Shown: positions 32,554 through 41,933, counted from the first letter of the stretch. The stretch: 64,000 nucleotides of DNA from CAZEHS01 sp964649745 (GCA_964649745.1 CAZYQI010000009.1:1-64000), one strand, 5' to 3'. Notes: generated by a model from the letters alone, not told the origin. Numbers and translations: made by a program.

Positions 32554-34458
32554 TTAAGACGAGGCGGCATCCTGGAATCCCACTTCTCCGTCTTTCTCCT
32601 TCAGTCCCCGATGCTCCTCCGGTGTAACAAACTCCGGAACAACCCGCTTCAGTGCCGACACCGTCTCCTGATCGCTTTCCTTAACTGCTTTTTTCAAGAT
32701 CTTCAGGCATTTAAGGATTTCACGGTAGCCCTGTGGATTCGACTTTTCCACAAAGATCTTATCAATCCGAGTGGAAGCAGCCGTTTCAACGTTGAGCAAA
32801 AGCTCTTCGAAAAGCTTTTCTCCAGGACGAAGTCCTGTATAGGCGATTGAAATATCCTTATCCGGTTCAAAGCCTGATAATCGGATCAGGTTTCGGGCCA
32901 GATCCACAATCCGTATGGGCTCCCCCATATCGAGAATAAATATCTCGCCCCCCTCTGCAATTGCCCCTGCTTGAATAACCAGACGGCAGGCTTCAGGAAT
33001 GGTCATAAAGTAGCGAATTATATCCGGGTGGGTCACCGTTACCGGGCCTCCAGCGGTTATCTGCTTCTTAAAAAGCGGTATCACGCTTCCGTTGGATCCA
33101 AGAACATTGCCGAATCGCACCGCCACGTATTCTGTTTGCGAATTTTCATTAAGGGCCTGGGCCATCATCTCACAGACGCGTTTCGTAGCCCCCATTACAT
33201 TGGTAGGGTTCACGGCCTTATCCGTTGAAACTTGTACAAACTTCTTTACGCCTGCCTTGCGAGCAGCTTGCATGGTGTTCCATGTGCCAAGAATATTGTT
33301 CTTCACAGCCTCCCTGGGGGCATCCTCCATAAGCGGCACATGTTTATGAGCCGCTGCATGATACAGAATATCCGGGCTAAACCATTTAATGATCTCAAAA
33401 ATAGCCTCACGGTCGCACACAGAGGTTATGCGGACACTGAGGTCCAATTCAGGGTGCTTTCGTCTCAGCTCCTGTTCCAGCTCATAGGCGCCATTCTCAT
33501 AAACATCCACAATCAACAGAGCAGCGGGTTCAAACTTAGCCGCCTGTCTGCAAATTTCCGAGCCTATGGATCCGCCACCGCCGGTTACCAGAATCCGCTT
33601 CCCCCTGATTTCATGGCTAAGGGATTCAATATCCAGCTTAACCGGTTCGCGGCCCAAGAGGTCTTCGATTTCAACGCTTCTTATGGCATTTATCTGAATC
33701 TTCCCGTCAATCAATTCTCCCACGCCGGGTACAATCTTGAGTTCAACCTTCAGAGGCGTGCATATGTCAACGATTTCCCTAACTTCTTCCCGTGAGGCAG
33801 AGGGAATGGCCAGGATCACCCGATCGATTCTTTTTTCCTCTATCACCAATGGGATCTGATCCCGTCCCCCCAGTACAGGAACTCCGTTGATCATACGCCC
33901 TTTCTTGGCCAAATCGTCGTCAATCAGGGCAACCGGTGTGCTGTGAAGATCCTCATTGCTTTTCAGTTCACGAATGATCTGCGCACCGGCTTCTCCTGCT
34001 CCGATGATCATAATCCGTTTACTATGGCTGTTCCGCCCAAAATTTCGAATGTCCCTTACCGTACGCAGGCTTCGGTAGCTGAATCGGGTTCCGCCAATCA
34101 GAAGGATATCCAGCATCAGCGTTAGAATATAGATGCTTCTTGGCAGCGACGACTGCATCAAATGAAAATACGTGACCGTTCCCGCCGTAGCGACCAGCCC
34201 TGCCAGAACCACCTGAATCAGTTCCTCGATGCTGGCATACCGCCACAGGCTGTTGTACATCCTGAACACGGCGAATATGGTCAATTTGATCAGCGTAATC
34301 GCCAGGGCGCTCTGCAGATAGAGGTTGAAAAACACCTGTGCGGATGCATTGGAAAACAACTGCCCCTCAAAGCGGATATAGAACGCTAGGAAAAAGGCCA
34401 GGTGAATGGCGATAATATCAAAAAACAAAAGAAGAAATTGGCGTAAGCGCTTTTGCAT
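32554..34458 (-). CDS. pglF: UDP-GlcNAc 4,6-dehydratase, membrane-bound PglF/CapD type
   Basis: Nucleotide-sugar 4,6-dehydratase of 634 residues. Four N-terminal membrane helices (about 1-130) precede a first Rossmann region (IIGAGEAGAQIIRE) and a second, catalytic one (VTGGGGSIGSEICRQ). The active-site segment VSTDKAVNPTNVMGATKR has Thr-Asp-Lys with Met in place of the usual Tyr, as in the PglF/FlaA1-like C6-dehydratases. Together with the next three functions it would make UDP-diNAc-bacillosamine. It is the promoter-distal end of the cluster. Confidence 0.9.
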   Translation of the reverse strand: MQKRLRQFLLLFFDIIAIHLAFFLAFYIRFEGQLFSNASAQVFFNLYLQSALAITLIKLTIFAVFRMYNSLWRYASIEELIQVVLAGLVATAGTVTYFHLMQSSLPRSIYILTLMLDILLIGGTRFSYRSLRTVRDIRNFGRNSHSKRIMIIGAGEAGAQIIRELKSNEDLHSTPVALIDDDLAKKGRMINGVPVLGGRDQIPLVIEEKRIDRVILAIPSASREEVREIVDICTPLKVELKIVPGVGELIDGKIQINAIRSVEIEDLLGREPVKLDIESLSHEIRGKRILVTGGGGSIGSEICRQAAKFEPAALLIVDVYENGAYELEQELRRKHPELDLSVRITSVCDREAIFEIIKWFSPDILYHAAAHKHVPLMEDAPREAVKNNILGTWNTMQAARKAGVKKFVQVSTDKAVNPTNVMGATKRVCEMMAQALNENSQTEYVAVRFGNVLGSNGSVIPLFKKQITAGGPVTVTHPDIIRYFMTIPEACRLVIQAGAIAEGGEIFILDMGEPIRIVDLARNLIRLSGFEPDKDISIAYTGLRPGEKLFEELLLNVETAASTRIDKIFVEKSNPQGYREILKCLKILKKAVKESDQETVSALKRVVPEFVTPEEHRGLKEKDGEVGFQDAASS

Positions 34459-34473
34459 GATGACCCCTTTACG

Positions 34474-35586
34474 TTATGCACCTAATAGAGCGTCCTTCAA
34501 GGTTTCTGCTACATAATCTATTTGCGAATCGGATATTTTGTTAAAAAACGGAAGTGCAATCGATCGACTGCCTATATCGGCTGAAATGGGATAATCTTCG
34601 GCCTTGATGCCAAATTGCTTCTGAATATAGGGCTGCACATGTATCGGAGTAAAGTACGGTCGGCATCCAACATTATTCGCTTTAAGTGAATCCATGACTT
34701 TATCCCTGTCGATTCCAGGGGCAACCTGAATAACATACACAAACCAGCTCATACGGTTCACGTCCGGATGTATCCACGGCAGTGTGACCCCATCAATGCC
34801 CTTAAGTCTTATATTGTATTTATTTGCTGCCGCCTGCCGTTTATCCAGAATTTCATCAAGACGTTTCATCTGAGCCTCGCCCAGTGCCGCATGAAGCTCA
34901 CTGAGCCTGTAGTTGAAGCCCATGCGCTCATGTTCCAGCCAAAAGCCTGTAATTGCTCGCCCTTGGCTGCGATAGCTTCGGCACAAATCCGCGATGCGAT
35001 CGTCATTGGTAACGATCATCCCGCCCTCTGCCGTGGTGATCTGTTTGTTTGGGTAAAAGGCAAACACCGCTCCGTCACAGTTACTGCCGGCTTTTACCCC
35101 TTTGTACTCCGCTCCCAGAGCCTCGCAGGAATCCTCCAGAACCAGCAGATTGTGTTTCTTTGCTATGCTGTTCACTGCTTCCATATCCATGGGCTGTCCG
35201 AAAACATCCACCGGCAGAATCGCTTTCGTGCGGGGCGTAATCGCTGCTTCTACACGGCCGAGATCCATATTGAAGGTTTTAGGGTCGATATCCACAAACA
35301 CGGGAGTGGCATTCTCAAACAGCACACAGTTTGTGGATGCCACAAAGCTATAAGGGGTTGTAATCACTTCATCCCCGGGACCAATTCCCATGGCCTTCAC
35401 CAAACAGTGCAGGCCGCTGGTGCCGCTGTTGACCGCAATGGCGTGCTTGACGCCAATCTGCTTTACAAATTCCTGTTCAAAGGCTTCCACTCTAGGGCCA
35501 ATACTGAGGTGCTCCGATTCCATTACCCCTAATACGGCGTCGATTTCTGCTTTTGTAATATCCGGTCCTGACAAGGGTACGTTCAT
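34474..35586 (-). CDS. pglE: DegT/DnrJ/EryC1 aminotransferase (PglE-like)
   Basis: PLP-dependent sugar aminotransferase, 370 residues. The PLP lysine is in FAFYPNKQITTAEGG; NSGTSGLH and LEDSCEALGAEY are other cofactor-site blocks. Next to the 4,6-dehydratase and PglD-like acetyltransferase, the likely reaction is amination of UDP-4-keto-6-deoxy-GlcNAc at C4. The start at 35586 (MNVPLSGP) follows AGGAGC; the frame upstream runs into a repeat. Confidence 0.88.
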   Translation of the reverse strand: MNVPLSGPDITKAEIDAVLGVMESEHLSIGPRVEAFEQEFVKQIGVKHAIAVNSGTSGLHCLVKAMGIGPGDEVITTPYSFVASTNCVLFENATPVFVDIDPKTFNMDLGRVEAAITPRTKAILPVDVFGQPMDMEAVNSIAKKHNLLVLEDSCEALGAEYKGVKAGSNCDGAVFAFYPNKQITTAEGGMIVTNDDRIADLCRSYRSQGRAITGFWLEHERMGFNYRLSELHAALGEAQMKRLDEILDKRQAAANKYNIRLKGIDGVTLPWIHPDVNRMSWFVYVIQVAPGIDRDKVMDSLKANNVGCRPYFTPIHVQPYIQKQFGIKAEDYPISADIGSRSIALPFFNKISDSQIDYVAETLKDALLGA

Positions 35587-35598
35587 GTTGGCTCCTCT

Positions 35599-35742
35599 TA
35601 GGTGGAGTGCTGAGCGCTGAGCGCTGAGCGGCGAGCTCATCGCGTTGGGGCTGAAAGAACTCAGCCCTACGCAGAGATTGCTCTTCTCCGAATTTTATTT
35701 GTCATGCTTCCTGGTTTTGCACTCCGTACTTAGCTCGCCACT
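35599..35742. repeat. GAGCGCT/GCGAGC repeat with inverted ends
   Basis: TGGAGTGCTGAGCGCTGAGC (repeating GCTGAGC units) followed by GGCGAGCT at one side and GCACTCCGTACTTAGCTCGCCA at the other are inverted repeats enclosing an unrelated core with a small CTGAAAGAACTCAG hairpin. It is a fourth repeat type, and again touches the TAG stop of the neighbouring gene (35741-35743). Confidence 0.65.
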
Positions 35743-36370
35743 AAATCTCTTTTGCCGGTACCCCGACAACCTTCTTCCCAATTTTGACATCTCGAATCAC
35801 CACCGCACCAGCGCCAACCACCACATTCTCACCGATGGTGATCTTCGGAATGATGGATGCCCCTACACCGATATGGCTCATACGCCCTATTTTCACATCT
35901 CCAGCCATCTTCACACCAGAGGAGACATGTACAAAATCGCCAATATTGCAATCATGCTCAATTATTGACCCTGTGTTTATTATGCAGTGTCTTCCAATTT
36001 TGGCTCCGGGATTAATAATCGCCCCTGCCATCACCACGGTTCCTTCTCCGATTTTTACATCAGCCGCTATAATTGCAGTCGGATGAATTGCCACCGCATA
36101 GCGGAGAGGATATTCCCGACTGAGCCTCTCACGGATTTCGTTGTTGCCAATCCCAATCAGGCCGTAAACCTTCCCGTTCTTTTCAATAAAGCTCTGGAAG
36201 GACTCCTCGTTATGAAGAATCGGCAGTGTGCCATCCATCATTTTTTCCAGTACATAGTTATCATAAACTGCAGCAATGCTCGATTCCAGATCAAATTCAT
36301 GCATTTGCTCTACAATATCACGAACAACCTTGCCGTGACCTCCGGCTCCGAATAGAACGATGTGTTTCAT
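35741..36370 (-). CDS. pglD: Sugar O/N-acetyltransferase, PglD/NeuD family
   Basis: 209 residues: an N-terminal Rossmann-like sugar-nucleotide domain (LFGAGGHGKVVRDIVE) and a C-terminal left-handed beta-helix of hexapeptide repeats (VKIGEGTVVMAGAIINPGAK and on). The His in NTGSIIEHDCNIG corresponds to the catalytic His of PglD. It would acetylate the 4-amino group made by the adjacent aminotransferase. ATG at 36370 follows GAGGTG. Confidence 0.87.
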   Translation of the reverse strand: MKHIVLFGAGGHGKVVRDIVEQMHEFDLESSIAAVYDNYVLEKMMDGTLPILHNEESFQSFIEKNGKVYGLIGIGNNEIRERLSREYPLRYAVAIHPTAIIAADVKIGEGTVVMAGAIINPGAKIGRHCIINTGSIIEHDCNIGDFVHVSSGVKMAGDVKIGRMSHIGVGASIIPKITIGENVVVGAGAVVIRDVKIGKKVVGVPAKEI

Positions 36371-36374
36371 CCCA

Positions 36375-36971
36375 TCACCTCGTTTCATTTGAATTAAAAA
36401 GCAGCCTCTGTTCGCATTCCAGCAATTCTCTTCGCCGGTCACGCAGCCTTTTTGCCGGCACACCGGAATGAACACCCCAGGGGCCCAATGATTTGGTAAC
36501 CAACGAGAGAGCACCTACTGAAGACCCTTCCTCAATGCTTGTTCCAGGTAAAACCACCGATCCGCTTCCAATGATTACATGACGACCCAAACGAACAGTT
36601 CCGCTGGATACCCCGGTGTATTCCGACGGGACCATGGGGTTTGTCATATACCGCCCAGAGTAATCGTCTGATCGGCTATAAAGACACACACCATGAGACA
36701 CCCCCGAAAAATCATCCATAATAATCCCGCTACCCCCGGAAAGAAGACAATAACCGGCAATATGAATATATGATCCCAATCTGATAAAGCCTTCACCAGA
36801 CGCAATTAATGTACAAAAGCTGTCAATCCGGACATTGTCGCCAATCTCAATATTTTCGAGGCCAACAATATTGCAATTTTTATATATGCTTACATTGCGT
36901 CCGATTTTTTTAAATCCAAACTGCCTTAACTCCTCTTCCGAGTAATAGCCTGCAAAAAAAGGATTTTCCAT
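36375..36971 (-). CDS. Left-handed beta-helix acyltransferase (WcaF/galactoside acetyltransferase-like)
   Basis: 198 residues with hexapeptide repeats (IGRNVSIYKNCNIVGLENIE; VRLGRHVIIGSGSVVLPGTS) and the C-terminal GVPAKRLRDRR characteristic of sugar acetyltransferases. Unlike the PglD-like protein it has no Rossmann domain. It probably acetylates a sugar of the glycan; the acceptor cannot be told. It lies four bases upstream of pglD and eight after pglC. Confidence 0.8.
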   Translation of the reverse strand: MENPFFAGYYSEEELRQFGFKKIGRNVSIYKNCNIVGLENIEIGDNVRIDSFCTLIASGEGFIRLGSYIHIAGYCLLSGGSGIIMDDFSGVSHGVCLYSRSDDYSGRYMTNPMVPSEYTGVSSGTVRLGRHVIIGSGSVVLPGTSIEEGSSVGALSLVTKSLGPWGVHSGVPAKRLRDRRRELLECEQRLLFNSNETR

Positions 36972-36979
36972 ATGCGCTC

Positions 36980-37615
36980 CTATTCTTGATGATGATTTTC
37001 TCTTTTTACAACCCGGTCTGCACTTCCTTTGAATGGGTGCATCGTAACATGATCCTGGGCGGTGATGTCCTTTCGGACAATGACACTCTTAACCGTTTTA
37101 GCAATGATGCAGAAATCCAGCCAAATCGACCAGTGATCCACATACCAAACATCCAGTGCGAATTTTTCATCCCAGGAGATGGCGTTGCGCCCGTTCACCT
37201 GGGCCCATCCTGTTATTCCAGGGCTTACGTCATGGCGGCGATTTTGTTCTTCTGAATACAGCGACAGATATTCTACCAACAAGGGTCTTGGCCCCACGAT
37301 ACTCATCTCGCCCTTAAGCACATTCCAAAGCTCCGGGAGCTCGTCCAAGCTGCTACTACGCAGTCGCTTACCAAAACGGGTCAATCGCATATCATCCGGC
37401 AGCAGGTTCCCTTCCCCATCGCGGGCATTTGTCATGGATCTGAACTTCACCATCCGGAATACCTTGCCCTTCAAGCCAGGCCGTTCCTGTGTGAACAGCA
37501 CTGGGCTCCCCAATCTTATTCTAATCAAAAGCGCCAGAATAAGCAAAAAAGGCATTAATAGTATTAATGCCGTCAGGGATATCACACTATCGATCAGCCT
37601 TTTTATGCTATACAT
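36980..37615 (-). CDS. pglC: Phosphoglycosyl transferase, PglC-like
   Basis: Monotopic phosphoglycosyl transferase that transfers sugar-1-P from a UDP-sugar to undecaprenyl phosphate. An N-terminal re-entrant helix (IDSVISLTALILLMPFLLIL) is followed by FTQERPGLKGK, the catalytic Asp-Glu within SSLDELPELWNVLKGEMS and IVGPRPL. At 211 residues it is the minimal PglC form rather than the long WcaJ form. With pglF/E/D-like genes next to it, diNAcBac-1-P is the predicted substrate. Start at the ATG 37615, after GAGGAAG. Confidence 0.9.
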   Translation of the reverse strand: MYSIKRLIDSVISLTALILLMPFLLILALLIRIRLGSPVLFTQERPGLKGKVFRMVKFRSMTNARDGEGNLLPDDMRLTRFGKRLRSSSLDELPELWNVLKGEMSIVGPRPLLVEYLSLYSEEQNRRHDVSPGITGWAQVNGRNAISWDEKFALDVWYVDHWSIWLDFCIIAKTVKSVIVRKDITAQDHVTMHPFKGSADRVVKRENHHQE

Positions 37616-37636
37616 ACGCTTCCTCAACTCTCCACT

Positions 37637-38437
37637 TTAGTATACCAGTAATTTGAATACCGCAATGATTAAAAGTGAAGCCGGCACAAAAATCACCTGT
37701 GCCAATAATACGCCCCCAAACTTCGAAAAAACCAATGCCATCACCATGCCCTTCAAATGACTATACTCTGTCTCGCCTTTCAAAGCGCGGTCTGTAATTA
37801 CAGCAATTTTCGGCTCCAAGACCAGGGTCATCATGATGGTGGCAAATCCATTAATCACACCGGAAAATCCCGCAAGGCTCATCCGGTGGCTTGGGTGCAG
37901 ATACGCTGCATAGTATGCCGACAGAAGGCCTACCGCATATATTGCAGTAATTGCCCCGTGGAGCAACAGTACTGACCGCTGACTCCAGAGAGCCGCCCAA
38001 TCCTCTTTAGAGGGAAACATATTGCGCTTGGAGGAGACGACACTCTGCACGGCCCTGCGCCGTTTCCAAATAACTTGCAGCGCCTTCCAATAGGATCCAT
38101 CTTCAGAGATACAGTCAACAAGCTTCGCAAATAAAGGAATGAACCAGGGCAGCGCCGCTATAGCCGCCAGAACACCGACAGCACCCCAGATTAATATCAG
38201 TCTGAAATCCCATAGCGGATCCCGATTTCCGTTGATGCTGACATCCAGCAATACACCCAGCAGGGGCATTTGGAATACGATAACAGTCTTTGCGACCAGA
38301 GAAATCATATTGAATGTTGACGCCGTCAGGGTATACTGCTGATTTCGATAAATCACCAGTCGTAACGAATAGGCCAAGGTGTCCAGCATGAAGGTGAGGG
38401 CTGTGATCAAACATAAAAGAAATGTAGCTTTAAGCAT
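37637..38437 (-). CDS. Amj-like (DUF2837) lipid-linked precursor flippase
   Basis: Membrane protein of 266 residues with six or more helices. The N-terminal AYSLRLVIYRNQQYTLTAS, then NMISLVAKTVIVFQMPLLG, match the pattern of Amj, the alternate lipid II flippase of Bacillus subtilis. It sits between a PglC-like initiating transferase and a family 4 glycosyltransferase, so it might flip a glycan intermediate instead of lipid II. The family assignment is from memory of its pattern; function in this context is inference. Confidence 0.68.
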   Translation of the reverse strand: MLKATFLLCLITALTFMLDTLAYSLRLVIYRNQQYTLTASTFNMISLVAKTVIVFQMPLLGVLLDVSINGNRDPLWDFRLILIWGAVGVLAAIAALPWFIPLFAKLVDCISEDGSYWKALQVIWKRRRAVQSVVSSKRNMFPSKEDWAALWSQRSVLLLHGAITAIYAVGLLSAYYAAYLHPSHRMSLAGFSGVINGFATIMMTLVLEPKIAVITDRALKGETEYSHLKGMVMALVFSKFGGVLLAQVIFVPASLLIIAVFKLLVY

Positions 38438-38471
38438 CGTTGTGCTCCTTCTCAGGAGATTCTTAATGCCC

Positions 38472-39602
38472 CTATTTATTCAAAATGTTCTCAAGGCATT
38501 TCATATATGCGTCAATAACTTGGTTGCGGTCAAATTTTTCCATCATCCACTTTCGCCCAGCTGTTCCCATAGCCTGCTTTGCTGCTGAATTTTGGTGGAT
38601 GATCCGGATCATTCTATCCTGTAGTTGATTAGCATCCCTAACCTCTGAAAGATAACCACTACAACCGTCAATTACTGCTTCACGGCATCCTGGGATGTCA
38701 GAAGTAATAATTGGCAAACCTGATGCTGCCGCCTCCAGGAGTACGTTGCTCATGCCTTCATGGTAAGACGGCAAGACAACACAATCTGCCTGGTGCATTT
38801 CTACTCGGGTATCATCGCTAAATATCACATCCCCAATGACACCTTGGGCCTGAAGTGTTTCAACTCGCTTGCGATACTCCTCTGACTCGTAAAAACCCAA
38901 AATATCCATTTGCGATTCCGGAAATAATCGCTTTACCTTCTCTGATGCATCTAAAAATTCTTCAATCCCTTTGTCCTTCATGATTCGGCTTATAAAAAGG
39001 AATCTGGCCTTCCCTATATCAGAGAATTCTTTGTGCGGATCCGGTCGAAATCGTTCAACATCAACCCCGGAACCAGGGAGGACCATAACCTGAGGTCTTC
39101 CGGCACCTGTAGCTCGCGCATTTATAAGACCCCTCTGTAAAAAATACAGTTTGTTTGATTCATTTTGAAAAAAAATGGTGTGCGACTTGCTGAGTCCCAC
39201 TCTATACAACCACCTGAGAAGAGATGCCACCCGACCATCACGGCTAAGTTCTGAACCTAATCCCGTTATATTCGCCAGTTGAGACACTCCGGTAATTCGG
39301 CAAGCCATTCCTCCGTAAATGTTGGCCTTTGCAGTATAAGTAAGTACAGCACTTGGGCGAAGTGACCGTATCAAACCCAGGTAGTGAAAAAAGAGCGCCA
39401 AGTCCTGCAATGGATTTCTACCTCTTCGGTTTATGACTGCAGGATGATAGATCGCACCCATTTTTTCAATCAAATGTACCTTCTCGCCGAAGGGGACTGA
39501 AAAATGAACGTCAAACCCCTGTTGAATCAACTGTTCGATTAATTCTGCTCTGAAATTATATAATCCAACATCATGATTGGCTAGAATTAATACGCTCTTC
39601 AT
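38472..39602 (-). CDS. Glycosyltransferase family 4 (PglA-like)
   Basis: GT-B retaining glycosyltransferase, 376 residues. The EX7E motif is seen in SYHEGMSNVLLEAAASGLP, and the donor-site lysine region in FISRIMKDKGIEEFLDA. The N-terminal NHDVGLYNFRAELIEQL matches enzymes that add a second sugar to undecaprenyl-PP-linked bacillosamine-type sugars (PglA, WbpX-like). The exact donor cannot be read from sequence. It lies upstream of the Amj-like and PglC-like genes in one transcription unit. Confidence 0.88.
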   Translation of the reverse strand: MKSVLILANHDVGLYNFRAELIEQLIQQGFDVHFSVPFGEKVHLIEKMGAIYHPAVINRRGRNPLQDLALFFHYLGLIRSLRPSAVLTYTAKANIYGGMACRITGVSQLANITGLGSELSRDGRVASLLRWLYRVGLSKSHTIFFQNESNKLYFLQRGLINARATGAGRPQVMVLPGSGVDVERFRPDPHKEFSDIGKARFLFISRIMKDKGIEEFLDASEKVKRLFPESQMDILGFYESEEYRKRVETLQAQGVIGDVIFSDDTRVEMHQADCVVLPSYHEGMSNVLLEAAASGLPIITSDIPGCREAVIDGCSGYLSEVRDANQLQDRMIRIIHQNSAAKQAMGTAGRKWMMEKFDRNQVIDAYMKCLENILNK

Positions 39603-39614
39603 CCATTTCCCTCT

Positions 39615-40625
39615 TTATTCACACTGATAGTACTGGCGATACCACTTAACAAAAGCACGGATTCCGTTTTTCAAATCCGTCTTAGGTATAAATCCACACC
39701 ATTCTGTCAGTGAATCTATGTCTGCATAGGTTGACGGAACATCCCCAGCCTGCATAGGCAGATATTCTCTCACTGCTTTCTTTCCCAGTTCTTCTTCCAA
39801 AGTGTCTATGAACTTCTCCAGTGTTACAGGGTTGTTATTTCCTATATTGAATATTTGGTAAGGTGCCCAACTACGGTCTGGTGTAAGCATCTCTCGGTTG
39901 CACCCAGGGTCTGCTGCGGGCGGTTTATTCATCACGCCAATTATTCCGTCTACGATATCGTCCACATAGGTGAAGTCACGCTGCATTTTCCCATGATTGA
40001 ACACCTGAATAGGTTTCCCTTCAAGAATAGCCTTTGTGAATAGGAACAATGCCATATCCGGACGTCCATAAGGACCATATACCGTAAAAAATCGCAACCC
40101 TGTCATTGGAATGCCATATAAATGACTATAGCAATGTGCCATCAGCTCGTTTGACTTCTTTGTCACCGCATACAGACTCACCGGATGGTCCACCGAGTCA
40201 GTTGTGGAAAAGGGCTGCTTCACGTTTCCTCCATAAACAGAGCTTGAAGATGCAAACACTAAATGCTTTGTTTCATGCTTCCGAACCATTTCGATAAGAT
40301 TCAAAAAACCATGCAGGTTGGCATCAAGATATGCATGGGGATTTTCTAAGCTATATCGAACACCAGCCTGTGCCGCCAAATTGACAACGATGTCTGGCTG
40401 CAGCTCACTAAATACTGCTCCCAATGCATCGTAATCCTCCAGGCTCGCTTTACAAAAATTGAATCCAGGAATAGCCTTCAATAAATTCAGGCGTTCCAGC
40501 TTAAGATTAACGTCATAGTAATCATTAAGGTTATCATAGCCCAGAACATTCATACCCATTTCCAATAAACGCTTTGATAAATGAAACCCTATGAAACCGG
40601 CAGCTCCAGTAACCAGTACTTTCAT
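39615..40625 (-). CDS. NAD-dependent epimerase, UDP-glucuronate 4-epimerase type
   Basis: Extended short-chain dehydrogenase of 336 residues: VTGAAGFIGFHLSKRLLE binds NAD, SSSSVYGG and YAVTKK provide Ser-Tyr-Lys, and GYDNLNDYYDVNLKLERL is the signature of UDP-glucuronate (or GlcNAcA) 4-epimerases such as CapI and TviC. It starts at 40625 with a one-base TGATG overlap with the UDP-sugar dehydrogenase gene, so the pair likely makes UDP-GalA or UDP-GalNAcA. Confidence 0.88.
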   Translation of the reverse strand: MKVLVTGAAGFIGFHLSKRLLEMGMNVLGYDNLNDYYDVNLKLERLNLLKAIPGFNFCKASLEDYDALGAVFSELQPDIVVNLAAQAGVRYSLENPHAYLDANLHGFLNLIEMVRKHETKHLVFASSSSVYGGNVKQPFSTTDSVDHPVSLYAVTKKSNELMAHCYSHLYGIPMTGLRFFTVYGPYGRPDMALFLFTKAILEGKPIQVFNHGKMQRDFTYVDDIVDGIIGVMNKPPAADPGCNREMLTPDRSWAPYQIFNIGNNNPVTLEKFIDTLEEELGKKAVREYLPMQAGDVPSTYADIDSLTEWCGFIPKTDLKNGIRAFVKWYRQYYQCE

Positions 40626-41932
40626 CATAGCCTCCAATACAGATAACCTTGGTTTTCGGCTTCCGTGCGGTCAAATACCCCTTTGATATCCACCAGTATT
40701 TTTCTGTCTCGAAATCTATCTGCCATCTCATGAAGCTTGAAATTCTTGAAAACCTCATGTTTCACAGCAACAATGATAACATCAAGTTTCTCGAGTTCTG
40801 AAAGTTCAACAAAGGGTATGCCATATTCGTGGTATGCCTCATTCGAATCAGCAACGGGATCGTAAACCATCGCATTAATGCCATAATCCTTCAATTCGTT
40901 TACAATATCTATCACCCGCGTATTCCGTGTATCTGGGCAATCTTCCTTGAATGTAAAACCTAATATGGCTACGTTTGATCCCTTTACCGGCTTATCTCCC
41001 TTTATCAGGCTCTTCACTACATTTTCTGCCACATACTTGCCCATATTGTCATTGATTCGCCGCCCTGCCAGTATTACTTCAGAGTGGTATCCCAACTGTT
41101 CTGCCTTGTATGTAAGATAGTACGGATCAACTCCGATACAATGACCGCCAACAAGCCCGGGTTCAAAGGGCAAGAAATTCCATTTGGTTCGGGCGGCTTT
41201 CAGCACCTCCAGAGTGTCAATCCCCATCCGATTAAAAATAATCGATAGTTCATTCATAAATGCGATATTGATGTCCCGTTGCGAATTCTCAATCACCTTG
41301 GCCGCCTCTGCAACTCGAATTGAAGAGGCTCTATACACCCCCGCTTTGATAATGGTCTCATAAACTGCCGCCACGGTATTCAGTGTTTCTTCATCCTGGC
41401 CCGATACAACCTTGACGATGCTCTCCAGTCGATGAAGCCTGTCCCCTGGATTAATCCGTTCAGGAGAATAGCCCACTTTAAAATCAACACCGCATCGAAG
41501 GCCAGATTCCCTCTCTAGGATTGGTATACATACCTCTTCTGTCACACCGGGATACACGGTCGACTCATACACAACGATGCTTCCCGCCTTGAGATGCTTT
41601 CCCAAGGTTTGGCTTGCACCAATAACAGGTGTCAGGTCTGGTGTTTTATCAGGGTGAATTGGAGTTGGCACGGCCACTATATGGAAATTGCAATCCTCTA
41701 GGGATTTTGAGTCATCCGTAAACACGATTTGGGCTTCTACCAGAGCTTCGTCACCAACTTCCTGCGTTACATCTTTTCCTTCAATATAAGCGTTTATTTT
41801 TTCCCGATTCATATCAAAGCCAACGACCTTCATATTTTTCGAAAACGCTACTGCCAGAGGAAGGCCGACGTACCCTAATCCAATGACTGATAGTCGTGTT
41901 TCTTTACCAACCAGATTCATATGCAGATTCAT
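40625..41932 (-). CDS. wbpA: UDP-N-acetylhexosamine 6-dehydrogenase (WbpA/TviB-like)
   Basis: Four-electron oxidising UDP-sugar dehydrogenase, 435 residues from the ATG at 41932. VIGLGYVGLPLAVAFSK binds NAD, the catalytic Cys lies in GGHCIGVDPYYL, and KVIENSQRDINIAFMNEL with FKEDCPDTRNTRV are the central and C-terminal blocks. The sequence style is WbpA/TviB/WbpO (UDP-GlcNAc or UDP-GalNAc dehydrogenase), not UDP-glucose dehydrogenase. It would give the uronic acid precursor for the WbpB/E/D/I-like enzymes of this cluster. It begins two bases from the asnB stop. Confidence 0.9.
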   Translation of the reverse strand: MNLHMNLVGKETRLSVIGLGYVGLPLAVAFSKNMKVVGFDMNREKINAYIEGKDVTQEVGDEALVEAQIVFTDDSKSLEDCNFHIVAVPTPIHPDKTPDLTPVIGASQTLGKHLKAGSIVVYESTVYPGVTEEVCIPILERESGLRCGVDFKVGYSPERINPGDRLHRLESIVKVVSGQDEETLNTVAAVYETIIKAGVYRASSIRVAEAAKVIENSQRDINIAFMNELSIIFNRMGIDTLEVLKAARTKWNFLPFEPGLVGGHCIGVDPYYLTYKAEQLGYHSEVILAGRRINDNMGKYVAENVVKSLIKGDKPVKGSNVAILGFTFKEDCPDTRNTRVIDIVNELKDYGINAMVYDPVADSNEAYHEYGIPFVELSELEKLDVIIVAVKHEVFKNFKLHEMADRFRDRKILVDIKGVFDRTEAENQGYLYWRL

Positions 41933-41933
41933 A

